Below are positions 1 through 7,983 of a stretch of 64,000 bases of DNA, in pieces. The position numbers and the translations under genes are program-made. Within the stretch, counting starts at the first letter, position 1. Every line of letters starts with the position of its first letter. The stretch is from Amycolatopsis alkalitolerans (GTDB lineage: Bacteria; Actinomycetota; Actinomycetes; Mycobacteriales; Pseudonocardiaceae): positions 1-64,000 of the forward strand of contig NZ_VDFW01000022.1 of assembly GCF_006152065.1 (NCBI RefSeq), in the 5' to 3' direction. The notes under the pieces are model-generated. The model ran no database searches, was not told where the DNA came from, and worked only from the letters and a program-made list of their open reading frames with translations.

Positions 1-174
1 CGACCATTTCGTATCCCACGACAACCGCTCCGCCTGCTCCGCCCAAAACCCCTCACGATCCAACTCGGCCCGCTGATAGGCGTCGGCCTTCTCGTTGGCG
101 TTGGCGGCAAAGTCCTCGCTGGGGGGAAAGGTCCGGTTCTCGGTCAGCAGGTTCGACAACGCCTCGTTGCTCAT
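1..174 (-). CDS. acs: Acetyl-CoA synthetase, N-terminal fragment (cut by window edge)
   Basis: Only the first 58 residues are in the window; the gene runs off the left edge. The protein begins MSNEALSNLLTENRTFPPS and reaches FWAEQAERLSWDTKW, the characteristic N-terminal extension of AMP-forming acetyl-CoA synthetase, which activates acetate with ATP and CoA in the cytoplasm. The ATG at 172-174 has AGGAG five bases before it. It is divergent from a LytS/LytR system and an acetate-type symporter, which fits acetate scavenging. The catalytic core is outside the window, so intactness cannot be judged. A propionyl-CoA synthetase is less likely because the FPPS...WDTKW pattern is typical of Acs. 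Confidence 0.85.
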   Translation of the reverse strand, partial: MSNEALSNLLTENRTFPPSEDFAANANEKADAYQRAELDREGFWAEQAERLSWDTKWS

Positions 175-178
175 CTCC

Positions 179-211
179 GCTCCTATCGTCGCGGCACGCG
201 ACGATAGGAGC
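179..211. promoter_or_regulatory. Perfect 14-bp inverted repeat in the acs leader/promoter
   Basis: GCTCCTATCGTCGC and GCGACGATAGGAGC are perfect complements separated by GGCAC. On the minus strand the 3' arm contains the acs Shine-Dalgarno (AGGAG), while the 5' arm overlaps a possible -10 (TATCGT, complement of 201-206) that sits 18 bp from a GTGACG -35-like box (complement of 225-230). It could be a dimeric regulator's operator or an RNA hairpin hiding the ribosome-binding site; the sequence does not decide between them. Confidence 0.7.
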
Positions 212-285
212 ACGGTGTGCCTGCCGTCACCCGGCCCACGACAGACGGTAGCCAGCCCGGGACGAACGGTTGACGAGCGTCGGCC

Positions 286-291
286 TACAAT
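286..291 (+). promoter_or_regulatory. Candidate -10 box of the lytS-lytR-symporter operon
   Basis: TACAAT lies 34 bp before the lytS ATG, leaving room for a short leader with the GAGG ribosome site. No good -35 is visible at 17-18 bp; the nearby TTGACG at 270-275 is only 10 bp away. Confidence 0.4.
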
Positions 292-325
292 CGATGACCG
301 ACCGGCGCGACGACGAGGTGGTGCG

Positions 326-1354
326 ATGCTTCAGGCGAGGCCGGACCCGGCGGTCACCCTCGCGGCCGCCCGGCGGATCAGCCGCGAGATCCAGGGCGGG
401 ACCGCCGCACCGAGGGCACGTAAGGCATTGCGGCGACTCCGCCGCCTGACGGGAGCACATGCCGTTGGTCTGGCGGATTTGTCCGGTATCACCATCTGGT
501 CCGGAATAGTACCGGAGTCCGGAAGGACCGAACCACTCGTCCGTGAGGCACTGCATCGCGAAGCCCCGCAAGGGAAAGCGCCACTCGTCGCGGTCCCGTT
601 ACAGGTGCACGGTGAGCCGGGTGGCGTGCTGCTGGTGGCGGGCCCGGTCCGGTCCGACTGCGTCCGCGAGGTCGCCGCACTCGTGGAATACGCCCTGGAG
701 CGCGGGAAGCTCGAGGCGTCGGCTGATCAGGCGGCCCAAGCGGAACTTCGCGCGCTGGCCGCGGAGATCTCGCCGCATTTCGTCTACAACGCGCTCACGG
801 TGATCGCGTCGCTGGTGAGGTCCGAACCGGACCGGGCGCGGGAACTGATGCTCGACTTCGCCGACTACACCCGCTACAGCCTCGCGAAGCACAACGAGTA
901 CACGGTCGTCGCCGAGGAGTTCCGCGCGATCGAGACCTACCTCGCGTTGCAGAAGGCCGTGCTCGCCGAGCGGCTGCAGGTCCAGGTGCGGGTCGCGCCC
1001 GAGGTGCTCGCGGTCGCGATCCCCTACCTGGTACTGGAACCGCTGGTGGAGAACGCGATCAGGCACGGCATCGAGCCCAGCGGGGGCACCGGTACGGTGC
1101 TGGTCCGCGGTGAGGCCTCGGGGAACGACTGCGTGATCAGCGTCGAGGACGACGGCGTCGGGATGGACCCTGAACTCGCGCGCGCGATCCTGGCCGGCAA
1201 AGGAGGTTCGGGCAACGTGGGACTGGCCAATGTGGACCGTCGCTTGCGGACGGTGTACGGGCCGTGGTTCGGGCTGGTCGTGGAGACCGCGCCCGGTGCG
1301 GGCACGAAGGTGCTCGTGCGGGTGCCCAGGTTCGCGCCTGGAGTCCTCCCGTGA
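326..1354 (+). CDS. LytS/YehU-type sensor histidine kinase
   Basis: A 342-residue soluble kinase of the LytS (His_kinase/HATPase) class. The phospho-acceptor box AEISPHFVYNAL puts the histidine near residue 151, the N box EPLVENAIRHG is at 238-248 and the G1 box DDGVGM at 275-280. The first 130 residues look like a GAF-type sensory region and no membrane helix is obvious, so it probably senses a cytoplasmic signal. The ATG at 326 is chosen because GAGG lies just upstream; the longer open frame from 95 would run antisense through acs. Its stop overlaps the next start by 4 bp. With the symporter and acs as neighbours, control of acetate or monocarboxylate uptake is the likely job (inference). 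Confidence 0.85.
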   Translation: MLQARPDPAVTLAAARRISREIQGGTAAPRARKALRRLRRLTGAHAVGLADLSGITIWSGIVPESGRTEPLVREALHREAPQGKAPLVAVPLQVHGEPGGVLLVAGPVRSDCVREVAALVEYALERGKLEASADQAAQAELRALAAEISPHFVYNALTVIASLVRSEPDRARELMLDFADYTRYSLAKHNEYTVVAEEFRAIETYLALQKAVLAERLQVQVRVAPEVLAVAIPYLVLEPLVENAIRHGIEPSGGTGTVLVRGEASGNDCVISVEDDGVGMDPELARAILAGKGGSGNVGLANVDRRLRTVYGPWFGLVVETAPGAGTKVLVRVPRFAPGVLP

Positions 1355-2100
1355 CCGGGTTGCGCGTGCTCGCGGTCGACGATCTGCGTCCCGCGCTTGA
1401 GGAACTGAGCCGGATGCTGCGCGAATGCCCGGAGGTCGGGGACGTGACCGCGGTCGGAGACCCGCTGAGCGCGGTCAAGAGCATCCAGGCCGGCCGGTTC
1501 GACGCGGCCTTCCTGGACATCGCGATGCCGGGTCTCGACGGGCTCGAACTCGCTTCGCTGCTGTCCCGGCTGAACACGCCCCCGGTGCTCGTTTTCGTGA
1601 CGGCGTACGAAAACCACGCGCTGACGGCGTTCGGCCTCGGCGCGGTGGACTACGTGCTCAAACCGATCCGCGCCGAACGGCTCGCGGCCGCGCTGACAAA
1701 GGTCAACCGGATGGTGCGGGGGCAGCGGGCGCCGGTCGTGCCGGACACGATGTCCGCGCTCGCGGTCGAGACGGACGGCCGGACGCGGTACATCCATCGT
1801 GACGAGGTCCAATTCGTCGAAGCCCGCGGCGATTACGTGCGCCTGCACACGGGGGACGGTTCGCACGAGGTGCGGATGCCGATGGCGCGACTGGAAGAGT
1901 CCTGGGAGGCCAACGGTTTCGTCCGGGTCCACCGCGGTTTCCTCGTCGCGCTGCGCGCGGTGCGCGAGCTGCGCAGCGACTCGGTGGGCGGGCTGCTGGC
2001 GCATACCGGCGCCGGGGACGTGCCGGTGAGCCGCCGGCACTCCCGCGAGCTGAGAGAGCGCTTGCTGAACTCGGCGCGGCACGGCGAGCTGGGCCGGTGA
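1351..2100 (+). CDS. LytTR-family response regulator
   Basis: A 249-residue two-domain regulator. The N-terminal receiver domain has the acidic pair VDD at 9-11 and the phospho-acceptor aspartate in FLDIAMP near residue 56. The C-terminal LytTR DNA-binding domain (about 140-245) has the typical ...VRVHRGFLVAL... and SRRHSRELRERL segments. The GTG at 1351 overlaps the kinase stop as GTGA and gives the canonical start MTGLRVLAVDD. It is the cognate partner of the upstream kinase and probably controls the symporter and perhaps acs. LytTR sites are usually paired direct repeats; none was recognised here. Confidence 0.88.
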   Translation: MTGLRVLAVDDLRPALEELSRMLRECPEVGDVTAVGDPLSAVKSIQAGRFDAAFLDIAMPGLDGLELASLLSRLNTPPVLVFVTAYENHALTAFGLGAVDYVLKPIRAERLAAALTKVNRMVRGQRAPVVPDTMSALAVETDGRTRYIHRDEVQFVEARGDYVRLHTGDGSHEVRMPMARLEESWEANGFVRVHRGFLVALRAVRELRSDSVGGLLAHTGAGDVPVSRRHSRELRERLLNSARHGELGR

Positions 2101-2447
2101 GCCGGGCCAGGCGCGTCGCGGTCACGAGCCCGCAGACCCGGCTCGCGCACGCCCACCGGCGGGCCAGCGGTCCGTGGCGCACGCCGCGCCTCGACCCCGC
2201 CGAATCGGCCAGGGCCCTTTCGCTGTACCGGCGCCAGCAGGCGCCCGCGGTGCTCACCCTCACCGCGCTGCTGATCCTCCTTTGTGGACTTCCGGTCGTG
2301 TTCGCCCTGTGGCCGGGGCTCGACCAGGTGCGCGTCGGCGGGATCCCGCTGTCGTGGCTGATGCTCGGGGTGCTGCCGTTCCCGGTGATGGTGCTGCTCG
2401 CGGTGTGGCAACTGCGCCGCGCGGAGAAGATCGAGGACGACCGGTGA
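2097..2447 (+). CDS. Small two-helix membrane protein of the symporter operon
   Basis: A 116-residue protein with a basic N-terminal tail (about 1-48), two hydrophobic helices (about 52-75 and 86-103) and a charged C-terminus ending RRAEKIEDDR. It starts at a GTG overlapping the regulator stop and its own stop overlaps the symporter start, so the three genes are translationally coupled. Size, topology and position match the small DUF485/YjcH-like partners that precede ActP or MctC symporters, although I cannot show DUF485 membership from sequence alone. Its role is presumably accessory to transport. Confidence 0.75.
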   Translation: MSRARRVAVTSPQTRLAHAHRRASGPWRTPRLDPAESARALSLYRRQQAPAVLTLTALLILLCGLPVVFALWPGLDQVRVGGIPLSWLMLGVLPFPVMVLLAVWQLRRAEKIEDDR

Positions 2448-4255
2448 TCGCCGCGCTCACCGTCGTCCCGGTCGTGCTCGTCACCGTGCTCATCGGCGTG
2501 CGCGGCGTCGCGACGCTGCGCACGACGTCGGATTTCCTGGTGGCGTCGCGGCGGATCTCACCCGTGCTCAACTCCGCGGCCGTGTCGGGAGAATACCTGT
2601 CGGCGGCCTCGTTCCTCGGCGTCGCGGGGCTGGTGGTCAAGGACGGCATCGGTTCGCTGTGGTACACGGTGGGTTTCACCGCGGGCTACATCGCGATGCT
2701 CGCCCTCGTCGCCGCGCCGATGCGCCGCTCCGGCGCGCTCACCGTGCCCGACTTCGCCGAGGCACGACTGGCGTCCCCGGCGCTGCGGAAGCTCACCGCG
2801 ATCACGGTGCTGGTGATCGGTGTGCTGTACCTGATCCCCCAGTTCCGCACGGCCGGCCTGGTGCTCAGCACGGTCAGCGGGACGCCGTACTGGGTCGGCG
2901 TGGTGATCGCGGGTGCCGCGGTGAGCGTGACGCTGGCGCTCGGCGGGATGCGCGCGGCGACCTACGTGCAGGCGTTCCAGTTCGTGCTCAAGCTCGTGCT
3001 GCTCGTGGTCCCCGCGCTGTGGCTGGTGCTCACAGTCGGCCCCGTGGTGCGCGGTGAAGCCGTGCACCCGGTGGAGTTCACGCATTTCACCCACGACACC
3101 GCGGTCACCTTCGAGGTCGACGTGACCCTGCGGCTCGACGAGCCCACCCCGATCCGGGACGCCGCCGGGACCTTGCGCGTGTACCCGCCGGGCGAGCTGT
3201 CGATGGGGTCGGGCGACAAGGTCGTCTTTCCCGCCGGGGCACCGGTTCCGCACGCGGGCGCCGGGCGGCTGCCGGGCGCGCCGGGCTGGGCACGGCCGCT
3301 GCTCGCCGTCGGCGGCGACGGCCATCCGCTGCTGGGCACCCTCGCCGTGCTCGCCGCGACCGTGCTCGGCACGATGGGCCTGCCGCACGTGATCATGCGG
3401 TTCCACACCAGCCCCGACGGCCGCGCGGCGCGGCGCACCGCCGCGATCACGATCGGCCTGTTGAGCATGTTCTACCTCGTGCCGGGCGTGTACGGCACGC
3501 TCGGGCGCGTGCTGGTGCCACAGCTGTACCTGACCGGCGCGACCGACACCGCGGTGGTCGCGCTACCCAGCCAGGTCGACACCGGCTGGGCCGGCACCAC
3601 GTTCACCGCCCTGCTGACCGCCGGTGCCTTCGCCGCCTTCCTCGCCACGTCGCTCGGCCTGCTGCTCGTGGTGTCGGGTGCGACGGCGCACGATCTGATG
3701 GCCGGTGGCCTGCGGACGATGCGCACCACGGTGCTGGTGACCGCGGCCGGGGTGGTGCTGCTCGCGCTGCCGTCCGCGCCCATCGACGTCGACGTGCTGG
3801 TCACCTGGGCGTTCACCGTCGCCGCGGCCACGTTCTGCCCGCTGCTGGTCCTGGGCATCTGGTGGCCGCGGCTGACCGCGCCCGGCGCGATCGCGGGGGT
3901 CGTGACCGGACTGGGCACGGTGTCGCTGTCGATCCTGGCCGCGCTGTCGGATCCGGCGATGCCCGGCTGGCTCGCCGTGCTCGTCGAGCGTCCCGCGCTG
4001 TGGGCGGTGCCGCTCGCGTTCGCGGTGATGGTGACGGTCTCGCTCCGGGGCCGCCCGCCGTCATGGGCGCGCGCGGCGATGCTGCGGCTGCACCTCGACG
4101 ACGGTGCTACTGCCCCAGCTCCTGCTCGACCTTCCGTTGCAGCTTGTTCATCCCGCCCAGCCAGCGGTCGGTCGCGGTGGCTCGTGCCGCGTAGTAGTCC
4201 GCGACCTCGGGATGCGGCAGCACCAGGAACCGGCCGTCCGAAAGCGCTTCCATGA
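2444..4255 (+). CDS. actP: Sodium:solute symporter, acetate/monocarboxylate (ActP/MctC-like)
   Basis: A 603-residue multi-pass membrane protein of the solute:sodium symporter family. TTSDFLVASRRISP, SGEYLSAASFLGVAGLV and GLPHVIMRFHT are typical of ActP-type acetate permeases. The GTG at 2444 overlaps the small gene upstream. Residues about 203-285 form a hydrophilic, beta-rich insert between two membrane segments. The last roughly 49 residues (from 4107) are polar, Pro/Ser/Arg-rich and encoded antisense to the 3' end of the convergent dehydrogenase gene, so they are probably not an ancestral part of the transporter. Substrate is inferred from the neighbouring acs; pyruvate or propionate are alternatives. 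Confidence 0.85.
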   Translation: MIAALTVVPVVLVTVLIGVRGVATLRTTSDFLVASRRISPVLNSAAVSGEYLSAASFLGVAGLVVKDGIGSLWYTVGFTAGYIAMLALVAAPMRRSGALTVPDFAEARLASPALRKLTAITVLVIGVLYLIPQFRTAGLVLSTVSGTPYWVGVVIAGAAVSVTLALGGMRAATYVQAFQFVLKLVLLVVPALWLVLTVGPVVRGEAVHPVEFTHFTHDTAVTFEVDVTLRLDEPTPIRDAAGTLRVYPPGELSMGSGDKVVFPAGAPVPHAGAGRLPGAPGWARPLLAVGGDGHPLLGTLAVLAATVLGTMGLPHVIMRFHTSPDGRAARRTAAITIGLLSMFYLVPGVYGTLGRVLVPQLYLTGATDTAVVALPSQVDTGWAGTTFTALLTAGAFAAFLATSLGLLLVVSGATAHDLMAGGLRTMRTTVLVTAAGVVLLALPSAPIDVDVLVTWAFTVAAATFCPLLVLGIWWPRLTAPGAIAGVVTGLGTVSLSILAALSDPAMPGWLAVLVERPALWAVPLAFAVMVTVSLRGRPPSWARAAMLRLHLDDGATAPAPARPSVAACSSRPASGRSRWLVPRSSPRPRDAAAPGTGRPKALP

Positions 4256-4886
4256 CCGTGTCCGCGACCTGCCCCGGCTCGATCGCGGAAGCGCCCATGA
4301 GCAGCTCGCCGGCCGGACCGGTGCCGGCGAGCATGTTCGTGTGCACACCCTGCGGGCAGATCGCCTGCACCGTGATCCCGCGGTGGCGGTAGGTCGCGCT
4401 GAGCCATTCGGCGAACGCGAGCGCGCCGTGCTTGGTGACCGAGTACGGTGCCGAGCCGAGCATGGTGAGCAACCCGGCCGCGGACACGGTGGCGAGAAAA
4501 TGCCCCTCGCCGCGCTCGAGCCAGTCCGGCAGCAGCAGCTTCGCGGCGCGGACATGGGCCATCACGTTCACGTCCCACGCCTGCGCCCACACGTCCTCTG
4601 GCGCGGCTTCCGTGCCGTGCGGGGCGACCCCCGCGTTGGCACAGAACAGATCGATCGCGCCAAGCTCGGCCTTCGCCGTCGCGATGAGGTGCCCGGCCCC
4701 CTCATCCGAGGCGGCGTCCACCGCGATGTGAGTCCCGCCGACCTCTTCGGCGACCCGCGCGGCCGCGTCGCCGTCCAGGTCGGCGACGACGATCCGGGCG
4801 CCCGCCGCGGCGAACCGCCGCGCCAGCGCCCCACCGATCCCGCCGCCGCCCCCGGTGATCACGACACCCGCGCCGTCGAGGTTCAC
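4107..4886 (-). CDS. Short-chain dehydrogenase/reductase
   Basis: A 259-residue SDR with the cofactor loop TGGGGGIG (11-18), an acidic residue after the second strand (VVADLDGD) suggesting NAD(H) preference, CANAG at 82-86 and a catalytic Ser135, Tyr148, Lys152 set (YSVTK). The GTG at 4886 overlaps the stop of the preceding SDR as GTGA, so the two are coupled; this is the second gene of the pair. Its 3' end overlaps the symporter tail by 149 bp. The substrate is unknown; a divergent TetR regulator and a nearby epoxide hydrolase suggest catabolism of a hydroxylated or acyl compound. Confidence 0.85.
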   Translation of the reverse strand: MNLDGAGVVITGGGGGIGGALARRFAAAGARIVVADLDGDAAARVAEEVGGTHIAVDAASDEGAGHLIATAKAELGAIDLFCANAGVAPHGTEAAPEDVWAQAWDVNVMAHVRAAKLLLPDWLERGEGHFLATVSAAGLLTMLGSAPYSVTKHGALAFAEWLSATYRHRGITVQAICPQGVHTNMLAGTGPAGELLMGASAIEPGQVADTVMEALSDGRFLVLPHPEVADYYAARATATDRWLGGMNKLQRKVEQELGQ

Positions 4887-5635
4887 AGGCCACCGCCCAG
4901 GGTCACGCCGCCGTCGAGCACGATCGTCTGGCCGGTCATCCAGCCGGCGTCGTCGGAGAGCAGGAACGCGACGGCCCCGGCGATGTCCTCGGGCACCCCG
5001 AGGCGCTTGAGCGGGTAATGCGACGCCACCTCCTCCTCGTGGCCCTCGTACAGCGCGGTGGCGAACCTGGTCTTGACCACCGCCGGGGCGACGGCGTTGA
5101 CCCGGATCTCCGGGCCCAGCTCGGCGCCGAGCTCCATGGTCAGGCGGATCACCGCGGCCTTGCTGATGCCGTACATGCCGATCCCCGGTGAGGCGCGCAG
5201 GCCCGCGATCGAGGCGACGTTGACGACCGAACCGCCGTGCTCGCCCATCCACGCGTCGCGCGCGAGCCGGATCCACGCCAGCGGCGCCAGCACGTTCACG
5301 CCGAGGATCTTGGCGGCGGCGGCCTGGTCGATGTCCACGAGCGGGCCGAACACCGGGTTGATGCCGGTGTTGTTGACGAGCATGTCGAGGCGGCCGAACG
5401 TCTCGACCGTCTTGGCCACCGCCTCCTGCTGGTGCCCGGCGTCGTCGGCCTTGCCGGGGACGCCGATCGCGAAGTCCGGGCCGCCCAGTTCGGCGACCGC
5501 CTCGGCCAGCGGCTCCGGTTTGCGGGCCGTGACGCAGACCTTCGCGCCACGCTGGACGAGCTCGCGGGCGATACCGAGGCCGATGCCGCGGCTCGCCCCC
5601 GTTACGATCGCGACGCGGTCCTTGAGGGAGTTCAC
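4883..5635 (-). CDS. Short-chain dehydrogenase/reductase, FabG-like
   Basis: A 250-residue classical SDR: TGASRGIG at 12-19, NNTG at 88-91, catalytic Ser142, Tyr155 and Lys159 (YGISK), and the FabG-type ending GQTIVLDGGV. Arg38 after the second strand suggests NADP(H). It starts at ATG 5635 and is the first gene of a two-gene operon transcribed away from a TetR regulator. It is probably a 3-oxoacyl-type or secondary-alcohol dehydrogenase; exact substrate not deducible. Confidence 0.87.
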   Translation of the reverse strand: MNSLKDRVAIVTGASRGIGLGIARELVQRGAKVCVTARKPEPLAEAVAELGGPDFAIGVPGKADDAGHQQEAVAKTVETFGRLDMLVNNTGINPVFGPLVDIDQAAAAKILGVNVLAPLAWIRLARDAWMGEHGGSVVNVASIAGLRASPGIGMYGISKAAVIRLTMELGAELGPEIRVNAVAPAVVKTRFATALYEGHEEEVASHYPLKRLGVPEDIAGAVAFLLSDDAGWMTGQTIVLDGGVTLGGGL

Positions 5636-5666
5636 TCGTGTTCTCCTGTCCGATCCTGGGCACGGC

Positions 5667-5680
5667 TAAGCGCCCGCTTA
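5667..5680. promoter_or_regulatory. Palindromic TetR operator candidate (TAAGCG-CC-CGCTTA)
   Basis: A perfect 6-bp inverted repeat with a 2-bp centre in the 77-bp divergent region between the SDR pair and the TetR gene. Position and symmetry fit the operator through which this TetR represses both directions. The same TAAGCG half-site recurs at 6373-6378. Confidence 0.6.
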
Positions 5681-5712
5681 CACTGAGGGTCCGAGTCGAG
5701 AGGAAACCGGGG

Positions 5713-6324
5713 ATGACCGTGTCGCTGTCGGCCGAGCTGTGGCCGGACGTACAGCCCGATGCCGCGCGCCGGCTCATGCTCGCCGCCGTCGAGTCCTTCG
5801 CCGCCCGCGGCTACCACGCGACCACCACACGCGACATCGCCGCGGCGGCCGGGATGAGCCCGGCGGCGCTGTACGTGCACTTCCCGTCGAAGGCCGCGCT
5901 CCTGTTCGCGATCAGCCGCAACGGCCACGAGCAGACCCTCACGCTCGTGGAGAGCGTCGCCGGCGGGGACGAACCTCCCCGGGAGCGGATGCGGAAGATC
6001 ATCGAGGACTTCGTGGCCTGGCACGCGCGGCGGCATACGGTCGCGCGGGTCGTGCAGTACGAACTGCAGGCGCTGCCCGAGCAGGAGTACGCCGTGGTCG
6101 CCGACCTGCGGCGCCGGATCGAGAACCTGGTGCGGGAGGTCATCGCCGAGGGCGTCGAGAAGGGCGAGTTCACCGTGGGCGACCTGCGGACCGCCGCGCG
6201 TGCCGTGCTGTCCCTCGGCGTGGACGTGGCGCGCTGGTACAGCGACCGCATCGGCAAGACCCCGAAGGCGCTCGGCCGCGAGTACGGCGAACTCGTGCTG
6301 CGCATGCTCGGCGCCGGAATCTGA
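5713..6324 (+). CDS. TetR/AcrR family transcriptional regulator
   Basis: A 203-residue repressor. The helix-turn-helix is in residues about 17-62 (RRLMLAAVESFAARGYHATT ... MSPAALYVHFPSK) and the rest is the helical ligand-binding domain. The ATG at 5713 is preferred over upstream in-frame codons because the HTH then begins at the usual distance and the operator remains non-coding. It is divergent from the SDR pair with a palindrome between them, so it probably controls that pair and itself, perhaps also the epoxide hydrolase downstream. The inducer is unknown. Confidence 0.88.
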   Translation: MTVSLSAELWPDVQPDAARRLMLAAVESFAARGYHATTTRDIAAAAGMSPAALYVHFPSKAALLFAISRNGHEQTLTLVESVAGGDEPPRERMRKIIEDFVAWHARRHTVARVVQYELQALPEQEYAVVADLRRRIENLVREVIAEGVEKGEFTVGDLRTAARAVLSLGVDVARWYSDRIGKTPKALGREYGELVLRMLGAGI

Positions 6325-6372
6325 GCACCCATCGAGCTTCCTCGCCATGAGCGTCACGGTACCTCACCATAC

Positions 6373-6378
6373 TAAGCG
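6373..6378. promoter_or_regulatory. TAAGCG half-site upstream of the epoxide hydrolase
   Basis: ACTAAGCGGTCGGTC contains the same TAAGCG half-site as the operator at 5667-5680, but the opposite arm is degenerate. It lies about 35 bp before the epoxide hydrolase -10, where a bound repressor could act. Confidence 0.35.
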
Positions 6379-6412
6379 GTCGGTCACCTGCGGGAGTGTC
6401 GTGCCCCGCGCC

Positions 6413-6418
6413 TAGTCT
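6413..6418 (+). promoter_or_regulatory. Candidate -10 box, leaderless start of epoxide hydrolase
   Basis: TAGTCT is 7 nt before the ATG at 6426 and no Shine-Dalgarno is visible, so transcription probably starts at or next to the start codon. Confidence 0.5.
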
Positions 6419-6425
6419 GAGCGCC

Positions 6426-7511
6426 ATGGACCCCTTCCGCATCGAGATCCCGCAGGCGCAGCTGGACGATCTGCACACCCGGCTCGACCTGACCCGCTGG
6501 CCGGAGGAACTGCCCGGCGCCGGCTGGTCCTACGGCGTGCCGCTCGGCTACCTCAAGGACCTCGCCCGGTACTGGCGCCACGACTACGACTGGCGGGCCC
6601 AGGAGCGGCGGCTCAACGAGTTCCCGCAGTTCACCACGGAGATCGACGGCCAGCGGGTGCACTTCCTGCACGTCCGCTCGGCACAGGCGAACGCGCAGCC
6701 GCTGATCATCACGCACGGCTGGCCCGGTTCGGTGGCCGAATTCCTGAAGATCATCGAACCGCTCTCGGCGGATTTCCATCTCGTCGTGCCGTCGATCCCC
6801 GGTTTCGGGTTCTCCGGTCCCACGACGGAAACCGGCTGGGACGTCCCCCGCATCGCGCGCGGGTGGGCGGAGCTGATGAGCCGGCTGGGCTACCAGCGGT
6901 ATTCGGCGCACGGCGGCGACTGGGGCGCGCTGATCTCGCGCGAACTGGGGCGGCTCGACGCCGGGCACGTGACCGCCGTGCACGTGACCATGTTCGGGCG
7001 CGCCGTCGGCACCGTCGAAAACCCGAGCGAGGACGAGCAGCGGAAGATGGCCGGCCGGGAGCGGTACCAGCGGGAGCTGTCCGGCTACGCGACGCTCCAG
7101 TCGCAGCGCCCGCATACGGTGAGCTACGCGTTGCACGACTCCCCCGTCGGGCAGCTGGCGTGGATCGCCGAGAAGTTCTTCGACTGGACCGACTCGGTGA
7201 ACGCGCCCGAGGACGCCGTCGACCGCGACCAGCTGCTGACGAACGTGATGCTGTACTGGCTGACCGGCACCGCCGCCTCGTCCGCGCGGATCTACAAGGA
7301 CGCGATCGGCATCTGGTCGCCCCCGCAGGCGCCGTCGTCCACGCCGACCGGGGTCGCGGTCTTCCCGGCCGAGATCGCGCCGCCGGTCCGCCGCGCCGTC
7401 GAACGGACCAACACCATCGTCCATTGGTCCGAATTCGACCGCGGCGGTCATTTCGCCGCGATGGAGGAGCCGGACCTGCTGATCTCCGACCTGCGCGAGT
7501 TCCTGCTCTAA
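6426..7511 (+). CDS. Epoxide hydrolase (N-terminal EHN domain, alpha/beta hydrolase)
   Basis: A 361-residue epoxide hydrolase. Residues 1-105 form the EHN domain ([34 protein letters not shown]). The hydrolase core has the oxyanion motif HGWPGS (97-102), nucleophile Asp165 in HGGDWGA and the catalytic histidine near 342 in [10 protein letters not shown]. It hydrolyses epoxides to vicinal diols in the cytoplasm, as in detoxification or terpenoid metabolism. The ATG at 6426 gives the family N-terminus. Length and motifs look complete. The natural substrate is unknown. Confidence 0.9.
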   Translation: MDPFRIEIPQAQLDDLHTRLDLTRWPEELPGAGWSYGVPLGYLKDLARYWRHDYDWRAQERRLNEFPQFTTEIDGQRVHFLHVRSAQANAQPLIITHGWPGSVAEFLKIIEPLSADFHLVVPSIPGFGFSGPTTETGWDVPRIARGWAELMSRLGYQRYSAHGGDWGALISRELGRLDAGHVTAVHVTMFGRAVGTVENPSEDEQRKMAGRERYQRELSGYATLQSQRPHTVSYALHDSPVGQLAWIAEKFFDWTDSVNAPEDAVDRDQLLTNVMLYWLTGTAASSARIYKDAIGIWSPPQAPSSTPTGVAVFPAEIAPPVRRAVERTNTIVHWSEFDRGGHFAAMEEPDLLISDLREFLL

Positions 7512-7514
7512 GCT
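7509..7514 (+). promoter_or_regulatory. Candidate -10 box, leaderless start of deaminase
   Basis: TAAGCT begins inside the stop region of the epoxide hydrolase gene and is 6 nt before the deaminase ATG; no ribosome-binding site is seen. Confidence 0.45.
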
Positions 7515-7520
7515 GCGCCC

Positions 7521-7973
7521 ATGGACCTGGACCCGGCTCAGCTGCTCACCGTCGCCCGCGAGGAGGCGCTGCTCGGCAAATCCGAGGGCGGCGTCCCGAT
7601 CGGCGCCGCGCTGTTCACTGTGGACGGTGAGCTGCTCGGCCGCGGGCACAACCGGCGGGTGCAGGACGGCGACCCGTCGATGCACGCCGAGACCGCCGCC
7701 TTCCGCAACGCCGGGCGAAGGCCGCACTACCGCGACACGATCATGGTGACCACGCTCTCGCCGTGCTGGTATTGCAGCGGGCTGGTGCGGCAGTTCGCCA
7801 TTCCCCACGTGGTCATCGGCGAATCCCGGACCTTCACCGGCGGCCACGAATGGCTCGCCGAGCACGGCGTCACGGTGACGCTGCTCGACGACCCGGAATG
7901 CGTCAAGCTCATGACGGAGTTCATCGCCGAACACCCCGAGCTGTGGTTCGAAGACATCGGAACTTCGTCGTAG
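7521..7973 (+). CDS. Cytosine-deaminase-like nucleoside/nucleobase deaminase
   Basis: A 150-residue zinc deaminase of the CDA/tRNA-adenosine-deaminase superfamily. Zinc ligands and catalytic glutamate are clear: His55 and Glu57 in MHAETAAF, Cys82 and Cys85 in SPCWYC. The C-terminus ELWFEDIG and the overall pattern resemble yeast-type cytosine deaminase (Fcy1), which converts cytosine to uracil. It is followed 10 bp later by a 2-oxoglutarate oxygenase and then by a nucleobase permease, so nucleobase salvage or catabolism is the likely role. Guanine or another amino-azine could equally be the substrate. Confidence 0.82.
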   Translation: MDLDPAQLLTVAREEALLGKSEGGVPIGAALFTVDGELLGRGHNRRVQDGDPSMHAETAAFRNAGRRPHYRDTIMVTTLSPCWYCSGLVRQFAIPHVVIGESRTFTGGHEWLAEHGVTVTLLDDPECVKLMTEFIAEHPELWFEDIGTSS

Positions 7974-7983
7974 GAGGCGGCCC

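Noticed and set aside
270-275. TTGACG as -35 of the lytS promoter
   Set aside because: Only 10 bp separate it from TACAAT, far from the usual 16-18 bp.
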